Shown piece by piece: positions 10,735 to 22,760 of a stretch of 64,000 bases of DNA. The stretch is from Pseudocercospora fijiensis CIRAD86 (taxonomy: Eukaryota; Ascomycota; Dothideomycetes; Mycosphaerellales; Mycosphaerellaceae), in NCBI RefSeq assembly GCF_000340215.1, contig NW_006921537.1, forward strand, positions 4,357,646 through 4,421,645, given 5' to 3'. Position 1 is the first letter of the stretch, and the number at the start of each line of letters is the position of its first letter. Below the pieces are notes generated by a model, which ran no database searches, was not told the origin of the DNA, and saw nothing but the letters and a program-made list of their open reading frames with translations. Position numbers and translations under genes: made by a program.

Positions 10735-13700
10735 GCGCCTCGTCTCTCTACTCGTCTCCCTACTCGTCTTCCTACTCGTTTCCCTACTCGTCTCCTAGCT
10801 ATCTATTACGCCGATCGACCGTATTAGCCTATATAGAGTCGCTAGTATTAATAGTAGAGTCTTCGATAGCACTAAGATTACCGGTAGCTATAGTTATACG
10901 ACTAGCAATAGTAGCAGCCTCTATCTCCTCGTCTATCGATACGGTACTACGACCCTAATAATACTACGTATTGCCCTCGTTAAAGTCGGCTACCTTTTCT
11001 AAGATCTATATGCCTCCGAGCTGCTAGATATTATTAGAGACGTTACTACTAGGATTTCTATATAGCTTTATATATCTATTAGAGTATAGCTTCTTAGCTC
11101 TGCTAAATACGTCGATAGAGGTATCCTTATAGATATAGTAGCTACTTAGCTTAATCCTAGTTATATTAGTTATTATAATTTATAGTGCGTAAGACTCTAG
11201 ATAGCTCCCGGTTTAATACTACCTTCTTAAATGTAGCCTATATATTATAGGTCGAATTAGCGTATCGGTTAATATCCTTAGAGTACTCGTAATTATAGAG
11301 CTTAAGACACTTATTAGCTACGATAGTATATCCCTTATTACCGTTTATAGAGATTACACTTAATATTAGGATTGCCTTTTGTGCTACTAGATTAGCACTA
11401 GGATTAAGCAGCTAGCGTAGGTAGGTTATTAGGCGGCTATAATTGCCCTAACGAGCACTAAAGAATAATAGAATAAGGAAGTCGACTAATCTACGAAGAT
11501 AGCCGATATCTATATTACGGATAGACTTGCGTAACGTAAGGAATTGCTTAATCTCCTTTAGTATTCGAGATATTGTCGTAAACTACGGATCTGTTCTAGG
11601 TTAGCCGCGCTAGGCAGATAGAGACAACGTATCGTTATATATCTTATCGATAAGATAGATATACTAATCGCGAGTAAGTCGAGAGATAGCGGCCTCTACT
11701 ATTTCTATACGATTAACCTAGCTAGCGATAATTACTCGGCCTTTATCGATAAGCTAATAAATAAAGAGACCGATAATACGAGATCGGAAGCTCGTCTTTA
11801 ATAGCTACTAAACCTCGAAGAACTTAGCCTTATCCTTACTAATCTTATTATCTCTATAATAAAAGGCAGTATTAGCCTTTAACGTCTAGGATACTAGTAA
11901 TAGCTCCCTATCTCTATTATTGTCCTAATAGGTCCGTAGTAATATACGGCCGTAGTTTATTATAGTATAGAACTAGGTAGGAGAGAATAAGAGATTGTCT
12001 CGCTTATCGTACGTATCGTCGCTCTTAATACTCTTATTACGGATAGAAAGGCCGCGTAGAACAGTTATCTAGTCGCTATTGCAGATAATTAGCGGTCTAT
12101 TAGGTCCGTCTTTAAAGTCCTTATCTCGATCTAGGTCTATAAAGTTAAGAAGGATATTACCCTAGACTATATATATGCCTACAATCGTAGCCTTATTATT
12201 AAAGGATAGTAGTATAGAAAGCACCTTAGTCTATGTCGCCGGCATCTTATCTACAACTAGCTACTTTAGACGACTAACGGTATTACTATCGTTATCGTCG
12301 TTACTAGCCTCTGCCGCCTCCTTCTTAAATATAGCTTTAACGGCTTTCGGGAAAGTATATACGATAGCCTTATTAATATAGAATAAGGCAGTCTTCTTGC
12401 TAATTTCTATAATCTTAATAGTCTTAGGCCCGCTATTAGTAGTCTCGCCGTTAGTAGTCGGATCGGCTAGGTTCCTTAGGATCTATATATAGGCTTTATC
12501 CTCGTATATATTCTTAAAGATATCGTCTAGATCTAGAGGCTTGTCGTAGTAGATTATACCCTTCTTTAACCCGCCCTCTAGAATATACTTATTCTCTATA
12601 AGGTACGATATTGTAATACTAAGTATCTTATTAGTTTTACTACTCCGCTAGCTATATAGGTCTATATACGATTAAAATTATCGATAGTCTTACTACTCTA
12701 CTTCTTCGGGTCGTTAGCTAACTCGCTAATCTTCTGTATCTAGATTTCTATATTCTTATCTGTTAGGATCTATATAGTATAGTAGGAAACGAGGAAGATC
12801 AACACTTGTAAATAGGACAGGAGGGAGGTTTTTACTAACCAAGTTGGTTTCCTACCCAAAACAATACATAGAAACAGACCTGCATAGGCCGAAAGGCACT
12901 ACAACAGGCAAATGAAATATCTATCTATCTATATAGTATAGTACGAGGGAATAAGGCTAAGGCTATTTAGGCACTCGAGAACTCTCCGGCTTGCTCTATT
13001 ACTAACGAGAAAGATACTAAGGGCCTTTAGGAAGAAAGAGGTATTAATATAAGCTATTAAGAAAAGGATTTACGATATAATTATCGTAGTACGCTTCCGG
13101 ATAATATTATACCTATCCTAGAAGGTTTCCTAGTACTAGGCGGTATTCTTTCGGATATTAGGGAGAAGGTCCTAGCTAAGAAGCTAATACTATATCGGGA
13201 TATACTAATAAATAATACTATCTATATCGGTAAGGTCGAATTCGGTATAGCTAAACTCTAGATAGTAGGTACTAAAGAGATCCTTGCCGATAAGGGTCTT
13301 AAGCTCTATACGTATAATACGAGCGCTAAATAGGCGTTCTTCTAGGAGGGCATCGAGGAGAGACTTAAGGTTTCTCTTATACTACTTAGATCGCCTCGTT
13401 AAGACGCGTAGTTAACCCTAGGTTACGTCCTACTAGGCCTTCTTACCTAGCTTACTAACTAGGAACTTTATAAGGTACGGTATAGTAATCTTATACTTAT
13501 TTATAAGCTCCTTAATCTCTTTATAGTACTTATCGCAGTTCCTCTTCCTACGAGCGGCCGCTATAAGGCGCTTTTCTTCGGTAAGAGGCTAGTCTACTTC
13601 TTTACTATCTTCTTCGCTAGCTTTATTACTATCTTTATTACTATCTTCTTCGTTACTATCGCGAAGCTCGAGATCTTCCTCGTCGTCGGATATCTCTTTA

Positions 13701-14095
13701 TCCTCCTCGCTAAGGTCTTTATCTATAGATACCTTATTCTAGAAGTTACTAATCTTATCTATCCCGGCTAGTCTTACTAATTTATCTAGAGGGTTAGAGA
13801 GAATGCCGCCGCTACTTAGATAGATTAGTAGATCGGTCTATCTACCTATAAGAATAGTCTATTCCTTAGGTCCTTTAGGTAAAGTAGTATTATCGTCGTC
13901 GTCTAGGCTAGTTATATTCTTATTATAGTTATAGGCGATAGTACTACTAACTAGGTTATTATTAGATAGTAGAACCGAGGTTAAGGAGGATAGACTATCG
14001 CTCGATATACTAGTAGCGGTATTAGCGGTATTAGTAGCGACTTTTAGGTATTTTAGCCTTAGCTTTAGAATAGCGTCTACTATCTAGTAATAATA
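10735..14095 (-). pseudogene. DUF6589-like repeat protein gene, RIP-degenerate, split by a LINE fragment
   Basis: The minus strand can be read through about 3.3 kb as successive segments of one protein. The N-terminal part is acidic (EEDKEISDDEEDLELRDSNE near 13690), then FSYTEFDLTDIDS near 13220 and ASRRVLECLNSLSLIPSY near 12975. After the LINE insertion come KTIDNFNRIQTYIAS near 12680, KATIVGIYIVQGNILLNF near 12190, FLTLRKSIRNIDIGYLRRL near 11530 and NYSRLITYLRQLLNP near 11440, then KCLKLYNYEYSKDINRY near 11310. The tail is an Asp/Glu/Gln repeat at about 10800-10740. From memory the order and spacing (DNFN box, FLTLRYAIKHGDIGLLRR-like helix, NYxxE..YL..LL block) fit fungal DUF6589 proteins, a family of unknown function often found as repeats. 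I did not check frame continuity at every junction. Confidence 0.6.
12785..12926 (+). mobile_element. 5'-truncated LINE 3' end, 142 bp
   Basis: Sequence from GGAAACGAGGAAGATCAACA to the ATCT-repeat tail matches the last ~145 bp of the LINEs ending at 3389 and 22786. It is flanked by a 17-bp direct repeat, ATCTATATAGTATAGTA, at 12768-12784 and 12927-12943. Severe 5' truncation with a variable-length target duplication is the classic outcome of target-primed reverse transcription. It interrupts the DUF6589-like gene. This copy keeps more CA/TG (GATCAACACTTG) than copy 1 does. Confidence 0.92.
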
Positions 14096-14635
14096 TAATA
14101 AGTACTACTTAGGCGCCCTTAATAGCCACACAAAAGTTGTTTAGAAATAGCTAGAGAAGGATCTCGAAGTATCGAGTCGGCTATAGGAAGGTTCTCGTTT
14201 ACTCTTAAAGGCTATATAGTAGTTAGTAGGCGTCGGACGGAATTTTCGTCTATCTAAATAATAATAGCTAGGATTAGGAGAAGGACCTCTAAGTATTAGC
14301 TAGGCGATATAGCATATTTTATGTTAGGGTGTTTCTAGTAGTATAGCTAGCTACCTAGTAATCTAGATAGCTATAGTCGAGTCGGCTAAGTAGAATAGCG
14401 AAAACTTAACGCGCTAACGTCGTATAGACTTATTTAGTAGGTAGAATGAAGCGCAATTAGTAGGGCTATAATCTCCGCTACTTAGATTATTATATTTACG
14501 TAGTCGCGAAAAAGTAGTACGTCGTAGGCTAGTTTAGTGCGGCTTGTTCTTAGGCTTATAGGCGAAGAATTATTAGGTATGTTTGTAATTAGCTAGTCGG
14601 AAAGTTCGGAAGCTAGCCCTAACTACTAATCTATT
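14096..14635. other. Upstream flank of the DUF6589-like gene, no gene seen
   Basis: RIP-type, TA-rich sequence with no convincing reading frame. It would contain the promoter of the minus-strand gene to its left. Normal dinucleotide composition resumes abruptly at about 14636 (GTGCACCCGGTCGCAG). Confidence 0.4.
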
Positions 14636-15489
14636 ACGTGCACCCGGTCGCAGTTTGATTCTTTATGCCCACAAGCCTGATGGGAGGTAGGGGAAGACTG
14701 CGAACTCGCAGCTCCGGACGCCAGGTGCCGCCAACCCCAAATCAAGCAAAACAACCATATTCGCCATGATATCACCCATAGCTTCGCCTATCTTCGAACA
14801 CATCCGCGCCTTCACTTGAAGCATGGGCTGAAATGACCGGCCCGGGTGGTTTTCGAGAATGAATTAGTGCCTATAGTGAAGACCTGAGCGGTTGAGATTC
14901 ACGCGACACTGCTATCCATCATAGCGCAATCTGCTGAGATGGAACGAGCACCGACACCACAGGCCTTTCACGGCTTTGAAAAGGACGAGATAATGGAAAT
15001 CGATACTGAAGCTAGACCGCAGTCTATTAATGCGGATAAGAAGGCACCGAGTATGCTCGGCCACTTTAAGGAAGTCCAGCACGTGCGGCAAGGACTTCGT
15101 CAGAGACACATTCAGATGACTGCGCTCGTAAGTCTGGTCTCGTGACGTCGGTATTGTTTTTTCGTTCCATTGCACGAGATACCGATTCTTGGATTCATTG
15201 ATGTAGCACTGGCCCATCCGGAAGAAAGAATCCCAAAGCAGAAGGGATGGAGGAGGCTCAATGTGCTTTGGTCGTAGCTGGTGAACATGTGAGAATCGCA
15301 CACAACCGACACCTCCGCGTGCCAAAGCCCCAATCCCCTTTCTCCGCGTCGTTCCTGCATTCAAGGCTCTTGCTGACTCGAAACTCTACGCGAAAGCGGT
15401 CCTTCATTGATGAAGCAGAGGCCTTGTTGTTCTCTGTATGGCTCTCCGGAGGGTAAGAGAAATTGCAAATCTACTGAACGACTCCATTG
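14636..15489. other. RIP-free noncoding part of the island, 3' side of the HAD gene
   Basis: CA and TG dinucleotides are abundant here, unlike the flanks. Several open frames of 68-150 codons overlap on both strands (for example 14912-15364 minus and 14939-15145 plus), but none shows a recognisable motif or compositional advantage. They compete for the same bases, so I do not call a gene. Part of it is probably the 3' UTR of the minus-strand hydrolase gene that ends at 15490. Confidence 0.5.
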
Positions 15490-16206
15490 TTAGGAAGACA
15501 TCTCGATGATCTTCTTCGCCATACTTGGCAAGGTGTCGGCCATGACATCCATAGTCCCAAACACCTCTGAACAATCGTATTTCTCATAAGCCGAACAGTA
15601 AGCACCCTTGAAGCCTACCAATGCTGCTGCGGATACATCCCACATGTGAGCTGCTGCGAACCACTTTTGATCCTCCTTGCCAAACTTCTTGAACACCGGT
15701 CGATAAGCAGCGAGAGCCGGCTTCGCAACGCCTTGCGTGTCACAGCTCACGAATCTCTCAGCTGGCATCTCCACACCCCCACGGTTGAAGTAGCCCTGCA
15801 CTCGATTGATGTCTGCAGTGGTCAAGCACCAGACATCGAAGCCATGGCCCCTCAAAAGCTCGATACATTCTTTGGCGCCTTCTCGAAGTTCCAGTAAAGA
15901 GTATCCTTCCTGGCACTTTTCTCGTTCCTCGTCTGTGCAAAGCGTCTCTGGATCTTTGACGCCAGACAACCAGAGCGTGCGATAAAATACAGCTTCCATG
16001 ACATCTTTGTAGGACTTGTGTCTGCCACTGATTGACAGAAATGTGAAGTCTAGCTCGGCATGCGTCATCCAAGAGTGGCCAAAAGATGTTCCATTCAGTC
16101 CATGTTCGCAGAGTTTCGAGCCGATGACCTCGTCGATGCGTCTGTGGAAAGCGTCGAAGCAGACTAGAGTTCCGACGATGTCAAAGACAACGTGTTTGGC
16201 CATCAT
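15490..16206 (-). CDS. HAD-superfamily hydrolase, 2-haloacid-dehalogenase-like
   Basis: An intact 238-residue protein with all four HAD motifs. Motif I is VVFDIVGTL with nucleophile Asp9, the second acidic residue of DxD being Val11. Motif II is CLTTAD (Thr129/Thr130). Motif III has Lys162 in VAKPALAAY. Motif IV is HMWDVSAAALVGF with Asp190. The length and the WD-x-x-x-A-x-x-x-GF layout resemble type II (L-2-)haloacid dehalogenases, which displace halide from 2-haloalkanoates through an aspartyl ester (family knowledge). Phosphatase or other HAD activity is equally possible, as the Ser/Asn residues usual before motif IV are replaced by Ala/His. Probably cytosolic; no signal peptide or membrane segment. 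Two ATGs are adjacent; the second (16203) has the better context, with A at -3 and G at +4. It is the only intact gene in the window and shows no RIP stops. Confidence 0.9.
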   Translation of the reverse strand: MMAKHVVFDIVGTLVCFDAFHRRIDEVIGSKLCEHGLNGTSFGHSWMTHAELDFTFLSISGRHKSYKDVMEAVFYRTLWLSGVKDPETLCTDEEREKCQEGYSLLELREGAKECIELLRGHGFDVWCLTTADINRVQGYFNRGGVEMPAERFVSCDTQGVAKPALAAYRPVFKKFGKEDQKWFAAAHMWDVSAAALVGFKGAYCSAYEKYDCSEVFGTMDVMADTLPSMAKKIIEMSS

Positions 16207-16487
16207 TTATTGCGAATTTGCTTGAATTGTGTGTGTTCCCTCCTTCAATCTCCGTTCCTCTGCTGCGATCCAAGCTCCTCTTGTACTTGTGGTGGGAGAA
16301 TCCCGTATCGTGGTACATTTTAGTCGCGGCGGCATATCCATAACGATATTACTAGAACCAGCCGGCCCGGCGGTCTTGTGGCAGTCGTGTCAACTTCGGC
16401 CAGACTCCACTGCGTTTCGGGTAAGGTAGGCCAGCGACAACGACCGGCGAACAACAAGGCATTGTCACTCGGCCTGTGAAGCTGCTA
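16207..16487 (-). promoter_or_regulatory. Presumed promoter/5' UTR region of the HAD gene
   Basis: RIP-free DNA between the start codon and the right edge of the island. On the minus strand it carries stretches rich in GAGG/GGAGG purines just upstream of the ATG (16225-16270). No clear TATA box was identified. Assigned as promoter only by position. Confidence 0.4.
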
Positions 16488-16559
16488 TTGTTAGAACGGA
16501 AACCCTTATACAAGCTTTTTAGAGCATCGCAAAGCGCAAAGCGCCCTCTCTAAAAATAA

Positions 16560-17690
16560 TAATTCTTAGTATTCTCTAAATTACAACCTACTTTCTAGCT
16601 AAAATCTATCTACATAGTATCTTTACTTACTATATAGTGCTTCTTCTAAAGTTCTCTAAATTTTTAAGTATATTTTAATATAATAATTATACTTTAGTAA
16701 TTATCTAGGGATATTGTCTAATAATATTAGACCTAGAGTAACCAAATCTCTTATTAAAGAGAATATAGCTTTTATTACGAGTTCTAGTATATTTATAATA
16801 AATATTATATAGAACTTACTAAGATATATATAATTAAAGTTTTCTAATTCTAAGTTATTTTTTAAAATATACTTTATTTATGTTTAAAAGTACTAAGTAT
16901 ATTAGGTAGAAATATATTCCATATATTAGTATAACTAAATAGGAGGCAAATACTCTATAATAAAGTAAAGTTTTTTCTATATAAAATAAGAGAATTGTTT
17001 TTATAGATATAGTAATAAAACAATTTAAATAAACTACTATATAGATCGAGACTATTTACGAATTACTAGGTAAACTTAAATATAAACCAAAAATTAGTAG
17101 AATTTTGTAAAATAAAGTAATTACTACTAGTAGAAAGTTATATTATCGAAGGTAGAATTACAAAGTAGGCGTTACAGATAACAAATACTTTGATTTTCCG
17201 TAAATAAAGTCGGCCTCTAAGTCTAGATTTAGATTTTTAATTAAATCTCTACTAGTAGTACTATAGTAGCTATAGCTTCTAACTCTTAAATATTCTTTTA
17301 CTAAACCTATAAACTAATTATATTAGTTAATTTGTATTCTAAGCTCCTCTAATACTTTAGCCTATATCTAATTGCTTTATATTCTTTAAGTATGCTAGTT
17401 TATAACTATATATAGTTTGAAATATTTATAGAATACAATTGTAGTTTTTCTTGATTTATAGCAATGTGTTTTCCCTAGTAAATTGAAACTATATCCTACT
17501 GCTAGTATTTTTGTTATTATCTCCGGTAGTTATAATAATATTTTTTAAATATATCTTTAAATTGGTAGTTATATCTTAGCTATTCTCTACTAGATAGTAC
17601 TTCTTTCTATTACTATTTTCTTTGAGCTAAATAAATGTGTGTTAAAGTCTTTTATTACTGGTCTACTCCTAACTAGGATAAGCAGCCTTA
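16560..17690 (-). pseudogene. Ty1/copia pol remnant (integrase C-terminus/linker), heavily decayed
   Basis: Very AT-rich. On the minus strand about 17090-16750 gives LPSNS-IVSIYIVVYL, then RVFASYLVILI, then NIYYKYTRTRNKSYILFNK. These resemble the copia integrase region LPxxLWxEAVxxAxYLxNR...RVFGCxAY...NIYxVxxPxxNKVxxxRDVxFxE (family knowledge). No other copia domain could be confirmed in the rest. The surrounding frames are full of TAA/TAG. Strand follows from this match. Confidence 0.5.
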
Positions 17691-18337
17691 CCCTATTTGT
17701 CTGAGAATAAAAGCTAGTAGTGTAACAACTACTCTTTCCCTAAGTTCTATCCTCTATAGGCCCTAGTTCCCCCCTATATTACCTTATGTGGTATTGGTTA
17801 CCCTAACCTGCTCCTCTTACTAGGTAGGCTTTAGGCTTAGCTAAAGAAGTAATAAAAGAAATCTAATACTACTAGTATATAAACTAGAAGCATTGTTTAA
17901 CTATTAGGTACTAATATACTTTTAATAATTAGTAAAGTTTAAGCTAGATATCTACTAGTATATTAATATACCTCGCGAAAATTGTTTTATAAATCAAACT
18001 AAAACACTATATGTCTAGAATTTTCAATAGCTATATATCTTTTAGAATATACTTTTGTTATAAAAGATATACAATTCTTTCTAGTTAACTATTAATTTTA
18101 GTACTACTAAATATATATCTAATACTTTTATTTAAATATTAGTTTAATTCTAGTTATATATAACATTTCGAATAGTAGTTATAAATATAGCTTATATAAT
18201 AGTTTATTTTCTTATTAGGATCTTTACAATCTCTTAATATTTTTAGTAGCTAGAATAAAGATAGATTAGCTTAGAGAAATACTTTAATATATGCTAGTTA
18301 CTCTACGGACTGTTCTAGTCTATATAAGTTGTCTATA
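17691..18337. other. AT-rich spacer, possible copia LTR, target of LINE copy 2
   Basis: On the minus strand TGTTACACTACTAGCTTTTA begins at about 17732, the position expected for a copia LTR start (TGTT), but no partner was found. The remainder to 18318 is TA-rich without a reading frame. Positions 18319-18337 are the left copy of the LINE target duplication. Confidence 0.3.
18319..18337. repeat. 19-bp target-site duplication, left copy
   Basis: TCTATATAAGTTGTCTATA is present here and again at 22787-22805, immediately after the ATCT tail of LINE copy 2. The two copies bracket the element exactly and define both its ends. Confidence 0.92.
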
Positions 18338-18358
18338 CTAGCTATTATACGTACCTAG

Positions 18359-19640
18359 ATGGCAGCGAACAATCAGAGACGAAGGGAAGACAGTTAAGAA
18401 GGAAGGGAGGACGAATAGAAAGCACTATATACTAGGGCAGAGGAGGTACTAAAGGCGGAAGATAGAAGAACCCCTAAGAGGGTATATAGGATAATAATCT
18501 TAGAACTCCTTAGAGGACTAAAAGCAATCTACAACTAGGCAAGCTACGTAATTATAAAGGTAGCTAATATAGTCGCAACAAAGATTACGAAGAAACAGTA
18601 GGAGACAAGCCTAAACTACCGCACCTAGGCAGCAGTAGCTAGTTAGGAGGCGCCAAAACCCCCGAGGACAGTAGTTAGAGTCTACATTACGGACCTATAG
18701 GAGCAAAAGGAAATCTAAGGACTTATAGGGAAAGAGATTGTAGAAAGAATTATAGTTAAAGAGGTAATTAGGGCTAGGAACGAAGGTAAAGGGGTAATCA
18801 AGCTATTTATAGCACAAGAGTAGGACAAAAAGAAGCTAGAAACACAAAAAGAATAGACAACTAAGATAGGGAAAACAGTAAAGGTCTCCTAACAGCAATT
18901 TATAATTATAGCCTATAGTATAATAAGAAGCTTTAAGGAAGAACAGGATATTAAGAGCCTATAGAGACAAAACTAGGCTATATACCTAGGCCTAAAGATC
19001 ACAAAAGTAGTATAGATTAAAAGAAAAATCGAAGAGACTAAGAAGCAGTCTTCCCTAATTATCTAGGTAGGGAGCGCAGAGCAAGCTAACATAGTGCTAG
19101 ACTAGGGGTTATTCTAGGACTTTAAAAGATTAGAAACAGAGATACACAGAAGCAACTATAGGATAATATAGTGCTTCAAATGTCAATACTATAGACACTT
19201 AGCAGCTAAGTGCACAAAGACAACTAATACCTGCTCCTATTATATAGGGGATTACTAGGTTAAAGAATGTAAAGCATACAAGGGAGAAGCAAGATGTATA
19301 TACTATACTAAAAGACACCCCTCTTAGGCGAAGGAATGCCTAGTAAGAATATAGGTAGCTAGGAAGGCAAAGGAAGCTAGAATCAATATACTAAAAAGAT
19401 ATACAACAAGCTAGGGCAGCTAGGTATAGAAGCAACCTAGCTAAGTGCTACAAAAGAGGTCTAGATAAGATAATAGGTTTACATTTAGGGCTTTACTAGC
19501 ACAAGAGAGTCACTAGCAACTAGGGAGACTAAGATACCTTAACATTGCAGGAAAGGAAGCAGGGCAGACAAAGCTTAGTTAAATATTAGTCTAAAGTAAG
19601 GGAAGACTAAAGGAAAACTTATAGGGAAATGATATAGATA
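18359..19640 (+). pseudogene. LINE ORF1 (gag-like RNA-binding protein)
   Basis: Starts with an ATG at 18359, giving MAANNQRRREDS before a RIP stop. It ends in a nucleocapsid-like region with three Cys/His knuckles at about 19170-19340. The first, CFKCQYYRHLAAKC, is an intact C-x2-C-x4-H-x4-C. The second and third retain flanking Cys residues but have Cys or His changed to Tyr and stops at Gln positions. LINE ORF1 proteins coat the element RNA for target-primed reverse transcription. The charged, helical N-terminal half matches the usual layout. The end is approximate, near the start of ORF2. Confidence 0.82.
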
Positions 19641-22600
19641 AAACCCAATAAACATTGCAATATTACTAAACATTATATAGTACCTGCCTCTATCTTAGGC
19701 TATTTTCGCTTTGTGCTCGTAACTTCCTTTATGTTCTACGTGTACCGGATCTCGGGTCTTCTCAATGTAGTATAGTATAGAAGGAAGAGCGAGCCGCAGC
19801 ATACTAGACCTATACTTTATATTATATTAGATTAGGAACAGGATTATAAGATATAAGGTTAACTAGGAACTAGAAGAATCATTAGACCACTTCCCGGTAT
19901 AGATTAAGCTAAATGTCTAAGCTAATTAGGAAAGGGAACTAGAGGAGAAGCTTAACTAGAAAGGTGCCTAATAGGGCAGGATTAGGGAGGAACTAGAAAG
20001 GGACCTAAAACTAGAGGAACTCTTAATAAAGCACCTACTAAGGCTAGAGGACATTAATAAGGCAGTAGAAGAACTAATAGGAATCCTAAAACAGGTAGCT
20101 AGAAAGCATACCCTAGCAAAGAAACATTTACTATACTAGCAACTATACTAGACTAGTAAGTATATAAGGAAGGTTAAAGTAGTAAGGAAGGCTAGGAGGT
20201 AGTAGATATAAACCTATACCTAGGAAGTATAGGACAACTATAATAAAGCCTACTAGGAAAAGAAGATCTAGATTAAGAAAGATAAGATACAAGAATAGAG
20301 ATCTATAATAGGAATAATTATAAAGAAACTAGAGGAGATATAGAGGATAGCTAAATAGGCAAGGAGACCTAAATAGGATAAGGATATACTACTACAATTC
20401 CCGGACATTATAGACTAATAAGGACAAATGTAGACTATAATAGAAGGGAAAGTAAAAGCCCTAGGCTAACACTTCTTCTATAGAAAAGTATAAGTAGACC
20501 TATTAGATATAAAGGAGAAAGAATAAGAGACTCTACTACTAGGTATACTAAGAGACACCTAGGTTAAACCCGAAACTATTAAAAGGATCCTAAAGAAAAT
20601 TCTAGGCAATAAGGTACTAGGAGAAGACAAGATCTATAACAAACTTCTAAAAGCATATAGGAAGGGGCTAGCCCTAGCACTAGCTAATATCTTTTTATAA
20701 AGCCTAGCACTAGGACACTACCTAAGACTATTTAGGAAGTCCCTAACAGTAGTACTAAGGAAGCCCTAGAAGGAAGACTATATATAGCTTAAGGCCTATA
20801 GACTAATAGCCCTACTTAATATAATAGGCAAGGTGCTAGAAAAAATTGTCGCTAAAAGGCTAATAACCTTTACCGAGGAAAGGAATATCCTTCCTAAAGG
20901 CTAGATAGGAGGAAGAAAGAAGAGGTTAACACTAATAGCTATAGAACTAATTATAGAATAGATCAAGTATATCTAGCACTATAGTCAAAACTAGGTAGCA
21001 ACCCTCCTCTCCCTTAATATCTTAGGAGCCTTTAACAATATCTCCTATAAAAGGCTCCTATATATACTTAAATAGAAAGCTATACTAAACTAGATAGTCT
21101 AATTTATCTAGTCCTTCCTATAGGAAAGATCAACGCAGCTTATTCTAAGCAAATTCAAATTAGACCTAATGCTAACTAAAAAGGGAATCCCTTAAGGATT
21201 AATACTCTCCCTAATCCTCTTTCTTATCTTTATAGTAGACCTACTCCTACTCCTAGAATCAAAAAACATATTAGTATTAGGGTTTGTAGATAATATAAAC
21301 ATCCTAGCCTAGTCTAAGACAATAGAAACTAACTGCAAGATCCTAGAAGAGAAGCACTAGGAGTATAAAAAATAGGTAAGGAGGTATAGAGCAAAATTCG
21401 CCCTAGAAAAGTACTAGCTTATCTACTTTAGTAAGGCTAAATCAACCTATAACATAAAGCAATCAATTACTATCTAAGGCTTTAAGACCCAACTATTAGT
21501 AGAGCTTAGGGTACTAGGGATCTAGCTAGATCTAAAACTAAATTAGGGACTATAAGTAAAGAAGGCAAAGCAGAGGGCAGATACTAATATACAATCTATT
21601 AATAGGCTTATAGCCTCTATATAGAGGGCTATATTCGAGAAAGCCAAAGTCATATATAAAGCAATTGTTAAGCTAGCAATACTATATAGAGCATAGATAT
21701 AGATAGCCTAGGAGAAAACACTAAAGAGGATTAAGCAACTAGTTAGTAGGTCCTAAACTTAAAGCCTAAAGAAAATCCTAGGAGCATACAAAACTATACT
21801 AATAAGGGTAGTAGAAATGGAATTAGGGATCCTACTAGTTAAACAATACTTTAAGGGACTAAGACAACAATATATAGCAAAGACAATAGAATACCTAGCC
21901 TAACAGACTATCTAAAAGGCACTAGACAAGATAAAAGCCTAGTACATTAGGACTAGGAAGCGAGACAGACTACAAATAACTCCCTAGAAAATCAAAGACC
22001 TAGAGCAATATAGAGTCTTAATAAGAGAAATACTAGAGAAAGAGCTTTAGGGACTAAATATAAGGCTAAAGGAAGACAAGCCGAAGGGAGAGAAACAAAG
22101 CCTAGTAGAATCAATTACTAGATACCTATAGGAGCAGGAATAGAATAAAACACAAGTTAGACTAGGAACCCTAAAGGCACTAATCAAATTTAGTCAATAC
22201 AACTACTAGCTCTATAAGGACCTAAATAGAGCCGAGGCAAGCCTAGCTATCTAAATCAGATCTAAACATATTAGACTTAGATCTTACCTATTTAGAAGAA
22301 ACGTCCTAGGAATTGAAAGTAGAGCTTACTAATATAGCTACCAATCTTAGAACCCTAAGTATATACTACTAGTCTACCCTTAATAGTTAGAAGGCAGAAG
22401 TAATTAGAGACTAAAAGCAATAGAAAGGGAATACGACAAGCTAATCTAGAGCAAAGAAGACTTAAAGAGGATAGTAAAGTAGATTATTAAATAGGGATTT
22501 ATACAACAATTCGTACTAGCAAGGGAAACTAAGGAGTAGATAAGAAGGAGGGAAGAAGAGGGGGAAAGAAGGGTAGGGTAGCAGGCAAGGTAGTTAGAAG

Positions 22601-22760
22601 GTAACAACTATAATACTAGTATACCCTAGAGGAAGGAAAACAAGGAAACGAGGAAGATTAACACTTATAAATAGGACAGGAGGGAGGTTTTTACTAACCA
22701 AGTTAGTTTCCTACCCAAAACAATACATAGAAACAGACCTGTATAGGCCGAAAGGCACTA
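19632..22760 (+). pseudogene. LINE ORF2 with internal endonuclease deletion, RT present
   Basis: The start of an endonuclease-like frame (NPINIAILLNII near 19645) is joined after about 45 codons to RASRSILDLYFILYQ (near 19795). The GDFN block seen in copy 1 is missing. The RT section matches copy 1 throughout: RKP-KEDYIQLKAYRLIALL, LNILGAFNNISYKRLL, KKGIP-GLILS and FVDNINILAQS, the last being the catalytic FxDD box with Asp2 as Asn. Stops are TAG/TAA at Gln/Trp positions. Without the endonuclease it could not initiate normal target nicking itself, so it either moved with help in trans or lost the domain after insertion. Confidence 0.85.

Noticed and set aside
10735..14095. Starship captain (DUF3435 tyrosine recombinase)
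   Set aside because: No R...H-x-x-R...Y recombinase signature could be found; the conserved blocks fit DUF6589-like proteins better.
14912..15456. Several overlapping small open frames on both strands of the island
   Set aside because: Mutually overlapping, no motifs, and expected by chance in DNA of normal composition; possibly UTR of the HAD gene.
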